Part shown: positions 46,328-52,666 of the stretch, in pieces
Layout of the letters: every line of letters starts with the position of its first letter
How positions within the stretch are numbered: position 1 is the first letter of the stretch
Assembly (NCBI GenBank): GCA_902384795.1
Contig: CABMDC010000020.1
Location: forward strand, 1 to 52,666
DNA length: 52,666 bases
Direction of reading: 5' to 3'
From: Candidatus Gugararchaeum adminiculabundum
GTDB lineage: Archaea; Micrarchaeota; Micrarchaeia; Burarchaeales; Gugararchaeaceae
Position numbers and translations under genes: made by a program
The notes under the pieces: generated by a model
What the model was told of the DNA's origin: nothing
Databases searched by the model: none
Seen by the model: the letters and a program-made list of their open reading frames with translations, nothing else

Positions 46328-46903
46328 ATGGGGCTTAATGAATTAACCAGAGACATTCTGGACAAGGCGCAGGAAGAGGCCAAGCGCTTAGGCGCTGCGG
46401 CCGACTCGAAGGTAGCCGAGGCGCTTTTCCACGCCGAGGACGAGAAAAGAAAACTTCTCGCGCAGGCAAAGGCCGAGGTAAGCACCATGGCCGAGTCTGA
46501 GAAAGGCGAAAGGATTGCGGCAGCGCGCCTGAACGCGAAAAAACTGATCAGCGAGGCACAGGAGGAAGTCGTTGCCAAGGTGATTGGCCAGGTTCAGGAC
46601 GAGCTCGAGTCCATGCGCAAGAAAAAACAGTACCAGGATTTCCTGGCAAAGGCGATCAAAAGCGCGCTCAAGGAAATTCCAGGCGACGCAATCGTCCAGG
46701 TGAACAAGGACGACCTGGCGGCAGTGAAAGGCATCCGCGGCATAACCGTTGGAGCGCCCATCGACTGCGCAGGCGGCGCAATAGTCTCTTCCAAGGACGG
46801 GACAGTGCGCGTAAACGCGACTTTCGAATCCCTGATCGAGGAGAAAAAGGACGAGATAAGGAGACAGGTTTTCAAGGAGCTATTCGGGGGCAAGAATAAA
46901 TGA
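46328..46903 (+). CDS. atpE: A/V-type ATP synthase subunit E
   Basis: A peripheral-stalk subunit of 191 residues. The N-terminal ~95 residues are coiled coil (ILDKAQEEAKRLGAAADSKV and KLISEAQEEVVAKVIGQVQDEL). The C-terminal globular head has VNKDDLAAVKGIRGITVGAP, GGAIVSSKDGTVRVNATFES and LIEEKKDEIRRQVFKELFG, as in the family. GGTGATTT precedes ATG 46328. It overlaps atpC by 4 nt (ATGA). Confidence 0.94.
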   Translation: MGLNELTRDILDKAQEEAKRLGAAADSKVAEALFHAEDEKRKLLAQAKAEVSTMAESEKGERIAAARLNAKKLISEAQEEVVAKVIGQVQDELESMRKKKQYQDFLAKAIKSALKEIPGDAIVQVNKDDLAAVKGIRGITVGAPIDCAGGAIVSSKDGTVRVNATFESLIEEKKDEIRRQVFKELFGGKNK

Positions 46904-48003
46904 GCATTATTTCAGCAATCTCATCCAAGATTCCGGCGCGGCTAAAGAGCCCGCTGCGAAGCCAGACGCTCATTTATGCCTACTCCAATGCGCGCGTAAA
47001 GGCAATGCGCACAAACCTTCTCAAGCCCTCGATGGTTGAGGAAATGGTTTCGCTTGATTCCATCACCAGCATAGCCGGCCTTTTGGAGCGCACAACCTAC
47101 CGCGAGGATTTGACTCACTTCTCGCTCCGCTATTCCGGGGCAGATCTGGTTGAGCTCGCGCTCGGGAGGAATTATGGACGAATGGCTCAGAAGCTTTTCA
47201 AGTTCACTCCAACGGATGGCAAGAGCACCTTGAAGGCGATTCTCGGCCGCTGGGACGCATACAACCTCAAGACAATTCTCCTGGCAATTTCAGTGGGCAA
47301 AAAAACAGAGGAAGTAGAACCATACTTAGTTCCAGCCGGAGAATTAGGCGAATATGATTTGAAGGAGCTGAGCGAGTGCGCGAATTTGGAAGAGTTTGCA
47401 AAGAAGCTCCGCAGAACCTCCTATGGGCAAATTTTCTCCCAGCTTTTGAAAAAACACAGCGATGAGGCAAGGCAGAATGATTTCACCGGCCTGCTTGCAG
47501 GGATTGATTCGCACTATTACAATTCCGTTCTCCAGCAGGTTTCAGCAACGGATTCCGAGGGCGCATTCATTCTCTCGCTCATAAACACGGAAGTCGACGG
47601 AAAGAATCTTTCAACAATTCTGCGCGCAAAAAAGAACAAGCTCACAGCGCAGGTGGTTTCCAAGCTAATGATCCAAGGCGGGACTCTCACAGAGCAGACT
47701 CTCAAGAAACTGATCGAGGCAGAAACAGTAGAAGGGGCGGTCAAACTGCTCAAGTCAAAATACGACCTTGCCTCGGCGCTTGAGCAATACCTAAAAGACG
47801 GCGCTCTCTCGCACTTTGAAATTGAATTTGAAAGGACCATTGCGCGCAAGGGAGTTTCAACCCTGCGCAGAAGCCAGCTTTCGGTTGGCGCAATCGTGGG
47901 CTTTCTTTACTTGAAGGAGCAGGAAGTCGGCAATATCAGGAGAATAGTCAGGCTCAAGGATTTCAATTTGCCCCCTGAGGAAATCAAGAAAGAATTAGTC
48001 TAA
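46900..48003 (+). CDS. atpC: A/V-type ATP synthase subunit C
   Basis: The central-stalk adaptor between the c-ring and rotor shaft. It has 367 residues, all helical, in three repeated units. The typical blocks are YAYSNARVKAMRTNLL, LLERTTYREDL, GRWDAYNLKTILLAISVGK, YYNSVLQQVSATDSEGAFI and the C-terminal LSVGAIVGFLYLKEQEVGNIRRIVRLKDFNLP. It overlaps atpE by 4 nt and precedes atpF by 9 nt. Confidence 0.94.
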   Translation: MSIISAISSKIPARLKSPLRSQTLIYAYSNARVKAMRTNLLKPSMVEEMVSLDSITSIAGLLERTTYREDLTHFSLRYSGADLVELALGRNYGRMAQKLFKFTPTDGKSTLKAILGRWDAYNLKTILLAISVGKKTEEVEPYLVPAGELGEYDLKELSECANLEEFAKKLRRTSYGQIFSQLLKKHSDEARQNDFTGLLAGIDSHYYNSVLQQVSATDSEGAFILSLINTEVDGKNLSTILRAKKNKLTAQVVSKLMIQGGTLTEQTLKKLIEAETVEGAVKLLKSKYDLASALEQYLKDGALSHFEIEFERTIARKGVSTLRRSQLSVGAIVGFLYLKEQEVGNIRRIVRLKDFNLPPEEIKKELV

Positions 48004-48012
48004 GGTGCAAAA

Positions 48013-48375
48013 ATGGAAGATGAAAAATTGGTTGAAGGGAAAAATTTCAAGGATGCCATCCTGGTGCTAGGGGACGATGCACTAGTTACGGGTTTCCGGC
48101 TCGCAGGCCTTACCAATTCCATTAAGGTTGACAATGCCAAGCAGGCCGAGGAAAAATTGAACGCAATCCTCACAGACTCAAAATTCGGAATCATAGTTCT
48201 CAACGAGAAAATGCTGAATGAAATGGACTGGAGGCTGCGCAAGAAAATCGACAACCTTGCAAAGCCGGTCATAGTCCCTGTGCCTGACAAGACAGGCGCA
48301 AGCACCGAGGGGGAATCATTGCAAAAGCTCGTGAAGCGCGCAATCGGCATTGACCTATTGGCGAAGAAAAAATAA
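48013..48375 (+). CDS. atpF: A/V-type ATP synthase subunit F
   Basis: A rotor subunit of 120 residues with a CheY-like alpha/beta domain. [32 protein letters not shown] and [12 protein letters not shown] match the family, and a C-terminal helix ([14 protein letters not shown]) reaches the shaft. About ten extra residues precede the fold ([12 protein letters not shown]). It lies between C and A in the standard order. Confidence 0.92.
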   Translation: MEDEKLVEGKNFKDAILVLGDDALVTGFRLAGLTNSIKVDNAKQAEEKLNAILTDSKFGIIVLNEKMLNEMDWRLRKKIDNLAKPVIVPVPDKTGASTEGESLQKLVKRAIGIDLLAKKK

Positions 48376-48400
48376 TCATGATTATTTGGAGGTAGTTGTT

Positions 48401-50155
48401 ATGGCAGGAGTTTTGACAAAAATTGCAGGGCCCGTGGTCCAGGCATCTGGAATGCGCGGAGCAAAAATGTACGACCTGGTTAAGGCTGGGGATGAGGAGC
48501 TCATGGGAGAAATCATCCGCCTTGAAGGCGATACGGCAACAATTCAGATTTACGAAGACACAGGAGGCCTGCAGCCAGGCGGCGCAGTGGTAAACACCGG
48601 CATGCCGCTTTCAGTAGAGCTCGGCCCAGGCATCTTGACCTCCATTTACGACGGAATTCAGCGCCCCCTCCAAGTAATCGCTGAAAAATCCAAAAGCAGC
48701 TTCATCAAGCGCGGAATAGTCGCACTGCCACTCGACCACTCCAAAAAATGGGATTTTGTTCCAACAAAGAAGAAAGGAGACAAAGTCACCAAAGGTGAAA
48801 TCATCGGAACAGTGCAGGAGACAGAAGTCATTGAGCACAGAATCATGACCACTGTTGCAGGAGAAATAGTTGACATCAAGAAAGGCAAGTTCACTGTTGA
48901 CGAAACAATTGCCAAGGTGAAATCCGGCAAGGACACAAAAGACGTGTCAATGCTTCAGAAATGGTTTGTGCGAAAGCCAAGGACATACTCTGAGAAATTT
49001 GACCCGGTTATTCCTCTCGTTACGGGACAAAGAATTGTGGACACATTTTTCCCCATTGCAAAGGGAGGAACAGCCTGCATTCCGGGCCCGTTCGGCTCAG
49101 GCAAAACCGTCACCCAGCAGCAATTCGCCAAATGGAGTGACACGCAAATCGTGGTTTACATCGGATGCGGAGAGCGAGGAAACGAAATGACTGAAGTGCT
49201 TTCCGAGTTCCCGAAATTGGAAGACCCCAAGACCAAGAAACCGCTGATGATGAGAACGGTTCTCATTGCAAACACTTCCAACATGCCGGTCGCGGCCCGT
49301 GAGGCATCGGTTTACACAGGCATTACAATTGCCGAATATTACCGGGACATGGGATATGATGTGGCATTGATGGCCGACTCGACTTCACGTTGGGCAGAGG
49401 CAATGCGTGAAATCGGAGGAAGGCTGGAAGAAATGCCTGGCGAAGAAGGCTATCCCGCTTACCTGGGCAGAAGGCTTGCAGAATTCTACGAAAGGGCAGG
49501 GAGAGTTTCCTGCCTTGGAAATGAGAAGGACAAGCGCACTGGCTCAGTAACCATTATTGGCGCAGTTTCTCCTCCAGGAGGAGACACCTCTGAGCCGGTT
49601 TCGCAGAACACGCTCCGTGTGACAAAAGTCTTTTTGGCATTGGACGCGAGCTTGGCACAAAGAAGGCACTTCCCATCCATTCATTGGCTCGGAAGCTACT
49701 CGCTTTACCAGTCCAATTTGGAAAACTGGTACTCAGAGAACATTTCAGCCGAATGGGACAAGCAGCGCGAACTTGCAATGAGCCTGCTTCAAAAGGAAGC
49801 TGAATTGCAGGAAATCGTGCAACTAGTCGGGCCAGACGCTCTCCCTGAAAAAGAGCAGGCAATTTTAAATTCAACAAAAATGATCAGGGAGGACTTTTTG
49901 CAGCAGTCGGCTTACCATGAAGTTGACACCTACTCAAGCATGCAAAAGCAGTACACAATGCTGAAGACGATTTTGCGCTACCACGAGCGCTCCCTTTCGG
50001 CAATTGATGCGGGAATCCAGCTCAAGAACATCCTCAATCTTACGGTAAAGACAAGGATTGCAAGGATGAAGGAAATTCCTGAGGCAGAGCTCAAGAAGAT
50101 TGAAGAAATCGGCCACGAACTCGAATCACAATTCGATTCGTTGCTCGTAAAATAA
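48401..50155 (+). CDS. atpA: A/V-type ATP synthase catalytic subunit A
   Basis: The catalytic subunit, 584 residues. An N-terminal barrel ([20 protein letters not shown]) is followed by the non-homologous bulge region, then Walker [18 protein letters not shown] (~residue 230) and the [13 protein letters not shown] block. Walker B is [19 protein letters not shown], and [24 protein letters not shown] is also present. ATG 48401 follows GGAGGTAGTT. No intein interrupts the P-loop region, unlike in some archaeal A subunits. Confidence 0.97.
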   Translation: MAGVLTKIAGPVVQASGMRGAKMYDLVKAGDEELMGEIIRLEGDTATIQIYEDTGGLQPGGAVVNTGMPLSVELGPGILTSIYDGIQRPLQVIAEKSKSSFIKRGIVALPLDHSKKWDFVPTKKKGDKVTKGEIIGTVQETEVIEHRIMTTVAGEIVDIKKGKFTVDETIAKVKSGKDTKDVSMLQKWFVRKPRTYSEKFDPVIPLVTGQRIVDTFFPIAKGGTACIPGPFGSGKTVTQQQFAKWSDTQIVVYIGCGERGNEMTEVLSEFPKLEDPKTKKPLMMRTVLIANTSNMPVAAREASVYTGITIAEYYRDMGYDVALMADSTSRWAEAMREIGGRLEEMPGEEGYPAYLGRRLAEFYERAGRVSCLGNEKDKRTGSVTIIGAVSPPGGDTSEPVSQNTLRVTKVFLALDASLAQRRHFPSIHWLGSYSLYQSNLENWYSENISAEWDKQRELAMSLLQKEAELQEIVQLVGPDALPEKEQAILNSTKMIREDFLQQSAYHEVDTYSSMQKQYTMLKTILRYHERSLSAIDAGIQLKNILNLTVKTRIARMKEIPEAELKKIEEIGHELESQFDSLLVK

Positions 50156-50166
50156 GGGTGATGATG

Positions 50167-51573
50167 ATGGCAGTAAAAGAATACCAGACAGTTACAAAGG
50201 TTGCAGGCCCGCTCGTTTTTGTGAGCGGAGTGAGCAACATCGGCTACAACGAACTAGTGGAAGTCACATTGCCCAATGGCGAAAAGAAAAAAGGGCAGGT
50301 TCTTGAAACTTCCAAGGGGCTCGCAGTTGTCCAGCTCTTCGGAGCAACAACCGGCTTGAATGTAAACGAAACCCGCGTTCGCTTCCTTGGGGAAACAATG
50401 CACCTTCCAGTCAGCGATGACATGCTGGGACGCGTGTTTGACGGTTCAGGCAATCCGCGCGACAAGGGCTCTTCCATAGTTGCTGAAGACAGGTTAGACA
50501 TTGCAGGCGCGCCCATCAACCCATGGTCACGTGCAGAGCCCCGCGACTTTATCCAGACAGGCATTTCCACAATCGACGGAATGAACACGCTCGTGAGAGG
50601 GCAGAAATTGCCTATCTTCTCCGGCTCAGGTTTGCCACATAATAAATTAGCAGTGCAGATTGCGCGTCAGGCAAAAGTAAAAGACCAGGGCGAGGATTTC
50701 GCAGTGGTGTTCGCCGCTTGCGGCATTACCCACGAAGAAGCAGGCTTCTTTATGCGCGACTTTGAGAAAACAGGCGCACTTGAAAGAGCCGTGTTATTCC
50801 TGAACTTGGCAGACGACCCTTCAGTTGAGAGAATTATCACCCCGCGTCTCGCGCTGACAACAGCCGAGTATTTGGCGTACGAAAAAGACATGCACGTGCT
50901 AGTGATTATCACAGACATGACCAACTATTGCGAAGCCCTGCGTGAAATCGCAGCCGCTCGTGAAGAAGTTCCAGGAAGGCGTGGTTACCCGGGTTACATG
51001 TATACTGACCTGAGCACCATTTACGAAAGAGCCGGATGCATCAAGGGAAAGAAAGGAACAGTGACGCAATTGTCCATTCTTTCAATGCCTGGTGATGATA
51101 TCACTCACCCAATTCCTGACTTGACCGGCTATATTACAGAAGGACAGATTGTGCTCGGAAGAGACCTTCACAGGAAAGGAATTTTCCCGCCAGTCGACGT
51201 TCTCCCCTGCTTGTCAAGATTGATGAATGCAGGAATCGGTGACAAGCGAACCCGTGAAGATCACCGCGGAATCGCTGACCAGCTTTACGCCGGTTACGCA
51301 ACAGGCCGTGATTTGCGCAGCTTGAGCGCAGTGGTCGGCGAAGAGGCGCTTTCAGAAACAGACAGGAAATTCCTGAAATTCGCAGATGTGTTTGAAAACA
51401 GGTTCATCAGGCAGGGACCGTACGAGGACCGCTCCATTGAGCAGACATTGGAACTCGGATGGGAATTGCTTGCAGGATTGCCTGAGGCTGAATTGAAGAA
51501 AGTGAAGGTCGCGCACATTGAGAAATACGGAAAGAAATACCGTGAGAAAGCGCAAGAAGAAAAGAAAGAATAG
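50167..51573 (+). CDS. atpB: A/V-type ATP synthase subunit B
   Basis: The non-catalytic nucleotide-binding subunit, 468 residues. [20 protein letters not shown] begins the barrel. The P-loop is degenerate ([20 protein letters not shown]), as always in B subunits. [43 protein letters not shown] and the C-terminal helical domain follow. I chose ATG 50167 behind GGGTGATGATG; the ATGs at 50158-50164 are also in frame. Confidence 0.97.
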   Translation: MAVKEYQTVTKVAGPLVFVSGVSNIGYNELVEVTLPNGEKKKGQVLETSKGLAVVQLFGATTGLNVNETRVRFLGETMHLPVSDDMLGRVFDGSGNPRDKGSSIVAEDRLDIAGAPINPWSRAEPRDFIQTGISTIDGMNTLVRGQKLPIFSGSGLPHNKLAVQIARQAKVKDQGEDFAVVFAACGITHEEAGFFMRDFEKTGALERAVLFLNLADDPSVERIITPRLALTTAEYLAYEKDMHVLVIITDMTNYCEALREIAAAREEVPGRRGYPGYMYTDLSTIYERAGCIKGKKGTVTQLSILSMPGDDITHPIPDLTGYITEGQIVLGRDLHRKGIFPPVDVLPCLSRLMNAGIGDKRTREDHRGIADQLYAGYATGRDLRSLSAVVGEEALSETDRKFLKFADVFENRFIRQGPYEDRSIEQTLELGWELLAGLPEAELKKVKVAHIEKYGKKYREKAQEEKKE

Positions 51574-51612
51574 ATTCAGCAAGGTTGAAATGAAAATTCA
51601 AAGGTGAAATGA

Positions 51613-51702
51613 TTGGCAGAAGTACCATCAGCCTCTCTTTTCTTTGCGAAAGAAAAGAGACCCCGAATGGAGAGAAAAGAAAACGAAAAAGATGAAAAAT
51701 AG
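51613..51702 (+). CDS. Upstream ORF in the atpD leader
   Basis: The duplicated start makes a 29-codon frame: TTG 51613 with AAAGGTGAAA upstream, beginning MAEVPSASLFFAKEKRPRM and ending in TAG at 51700-51702. The first five codons equal those of atpD; the rest is encoded by the repeat element. Translation would end ~10 nt before the real atpD ribosome binding site, so it could affect reinitiation on atpD. Expression is not shown. Confidence 0.45.
   Translation: MAEVPSASLFFAKEKRPRMERKENEKDEK
51629..51690 (+). repeat. Triple-arm repeat element, copy B (atpD leader)
   Basis: ATCAGCC is followed by arm 1 TCTCTTTTCTTT (51634-51645), loop GCG, and arm 2 AAAGAAAAGAGA (51649-51660), the perfect reverse complement. 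The constant box CCCCGAATGG (51661-51670) follows, identical to copy A. Arm 3 AGAGAAAAGAAA (51671-51682) is the exact mirror of arm 2, and then ACGAAAAA. Two arm positions differ from copy A, and both changes are matched in arms 2 and 3. It is a purine mirror repeat able in principle to form a triplex. Confidence 0.8.
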
Positions 51703-51721
51703 AAATTAAAGGTGAAAAATT

Positions 51722-52372
51722 TTGGCAGAAGTACCACCAACCCGCAAGGAACTCATGAACATAAAGAACCGCATAAAGCTTGCGAAAAAGGGGCACAAGC
51801 TCCTTAAGCAGAAGCGGGACGCTTTGATTCTTGAGTTCTTCAAAATCCTTGAAAAGGCCAAGGACCTACGGGGAGAGCTGAACGGGCTTATGGCTTCTGC
51901 CTACATCTCCATGAGCAAGGCGCAGGCGCACCACTCCACTTTTGAACTGGAAAACGTTTCCCTTTCAGTCAAAAAATCCACCGGCGTTAACGTTGAGACC
52001 CGCAACATCATGGGCGTGAACATTCCCATCATCGAGGGAACGGAAGTTTCCAAGCCCCTGACAGAAAGAGGCTATTCGATTCTTGGAACCAGCGCGAAAA
52101 TTGACGAAGTGGCGGAGTCATTTGAAAAGGCGCTGGACATGGTCGTAAAGCTCGCTGAAACGGAGAATGCGCTCAAGCGCCTGATTAGGGAGATTGAGAA
52201 AACCAAACGACGTGTGAATGCGCTCGAATACGTCATGCTCCCGCGCCTTGACCGCCAGAAGAAGATGATCATGCTTAGGCTTGATGAAATGGAACGCGAC
52301 TCATTTGTAATGCTAAAGACAATTAAGAGAAAACTTAGCAAAAAAGGGCAAGAGGAAAGGGAAGGAGAATAA
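51722..52372 (+). CDS. atpD: A/V-type ATP synthase subunit D (central shaft)
   Basis: The long coiled-coil rotor shaft, 216 residues. The blocks PTRKELMNIKNRIKLAKKGHKLLKQKRDAL, a variable middle (EGTEVSKPLTERGYSILGTS), and RRVNALEYVMLPRLDRQKKMIMLRLDEMERDSF are diagnostic. The start is TTG 51722 with AAAGGTGAAAAATT upstream. It is last in the operon; an upstream duplicate of its start region lies ~110 nt before it. Confidence 0.95.
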   Translation: MAEVPPTRKELMNIKNRIKLAKKGHKLLKQKRDALILEFFKILEKAKDLRGELNGLMASAYISMSKAQAHHSTFELENVSLSVKKSTGVNVETRNIMGVNIPIIEGTEVSKPLTERGYSILGTSAKIDEVAESFEKALDMVVKLAETENALKRLIREIEKTKRRVNALEYVMLPRLDRQKKMIMLRLDEMERDSFVMLKTIKRKLSKKGQEEREGE

Positions 52373-52491
52373 GGTTTCTACCTCTCCCATAAAATTTCAA
52401 TATCATTCTTATTCAAGACAGATAAATCGTATATGAATCCTTGCCAGCCAGCAACCGAACAAATTAAATACTCCTCCCGAGTGAGCATTGC

Positions 52492-52666
52492 ATGCGCGCG
52501 CCAAAAATTTCCATTCTCTTTACACTCCTTATCCCCGCACTGCTTTTACTGCCCATGGCTAGCGCCGATGTCGCAATGCCCACATGGAAATGGAGCGAGT
52601 ACACAGGGACGAGCACCTGGAGCGTGACCGTAACCGAGGATGACAGCGACTGCGAACAAGGAATAA
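52492..52666 (+). CDS. N-terminus of an exported protein (3' end outside window)
   Basis: Only 58 codons are in the window. A signal peptide is clear: MRAPKISILFTLLIPALLLL ending PMASA, with predicted cleavage before DVAMPTWKW. The mature start is acidic and Trp-rich and contains one Cys. A TATA-like AAATTAAATA (52461-52470) lies ~22 nt upstream, implying a leaderless mRNA. Function unknown. Confidence 0.7.
   Translation, partial: MRAPKISILFTLLIPALLLLPMASADVAMPTWKWSEYTGTSTWSVTVTEDDSDCEQGI

Larger units (their letters stand above)
51574..51721 (+). repeat. Duplicated atpD start region around a triple-arm element
   Basis: AAAGGTGAAA followed by TTGGCAGAAGTACCA occurs twice, at 51600-51627 and at 51711-51736, the second being the real atpD ribosome binding site and start. 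Between the copies lies the repeat element at 51629-51690. This looks like an insertion with duplication of ~30 bp, or a tandem duplication that diverged in the middle. Confidence 0.75.

Overview
The window reads as a chromosomal segment of an archaeon, most likely a DPANN-type lineage (Diapherotrites/Micrarchaeota-like; this placement is inference). Archaeal markers are Alba, an LSm protein, aIF5A with its hypusine loop, ribosomal proteins S24e and S27ae, Kae1, the cupin-type phosphoglucose isomerase, 3-dehydroquinate synthase II, a COG2433 protein, an A/V-type ATP synthase operon in the order H-I-K-E-C-F-A-B-D, an intron-containing tRNA, archaeal TATA boxes and GGTGAT-type ribosome binding sites. 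Bacterial-looking genes are mixed in: a short candidate-phyla-type AlaRS without its C-terminal domain, PanD, GatCAB, HicBA, SfsA and a YdeI-like protein.

Layout. 1-4.7 kb: end of DHQ synthase II, an unknown protein, phosphoglucose isomerase, and two overlapping secreted cysteine-rich proteins. 4.7-9.1 kb: a lone secretion/pilus ATPase divergent from a VTT membrane protein, then an unknown gene coupled to alaS. 9.1-15.6 kb: a sugar-phosphate nucleotidylyltransferase, a COG2433 protein, Alba, AspRS, an AT-rich orphan and malic enzyme. 15.7-20.6 kb: HicBA followed by a four-gene cluster of unknown function (two small paralogues, a 666-residue protein and a helical-repeat protein). 20.6-23.4 kb: YdeI-like, DUF192 and nitroreductase genes, PanD and SfsA. 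23.4-25.1 kb: a 571-residue basic protein made of eight helix-turn-helix-like repeats. 25.1-28.4 kb: structured intergenic DNA with tRNA-Glu (intron) and tRNA-Ala, then LSm, NYN and TatD genes facing aIF5A, S24e and S27ae. 28.4-35.3 kb: CPBP protease, Kae1, a GAF/degenerate-kinase protein, NadX, several orphans and a PIN protein. 35.3-43.6 kb: K+-independent H+-pyrophosphatase, an MNT-HEPN module, GatCAB, a RibL-like enzyme, an orphan with an in-frame amber stop and another orphan. 43.6-52.4 kb: ATP synthase operon; the window ends in the start of a secreted protein.

How parts may work together. GatCAB with the archaeal AspRS suggests tRNA-dependent amidation. The pyrophosphatase and ATP synthase are the ion-translocating energy machinery. 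Information-processing genes cluster around the tRNAs.

The most unusual observations are: (1) the tandem-repeat HTH-array protein; (2) a nearly identical promoter box (29 of 32 positions) upstream of that gene and of the GAF/kinase-like gene; (3) a repeat element with a 12-nt hairpin, a constant 10-nt box and a third arm that is an exact mirror of the second, found before alba and before atpD with matched changes in all three arms, plus a related hairpin between the tRNAs; (4) a duplicated atpD start region that creates a 29-codon upstream ORF; and (5) the uncharacterised 16.2-20.6 kb cluster. No CRISPR array, insertion sequence, transposase or integrase was seen, and no gene-free stretch exceeds 300 bases.
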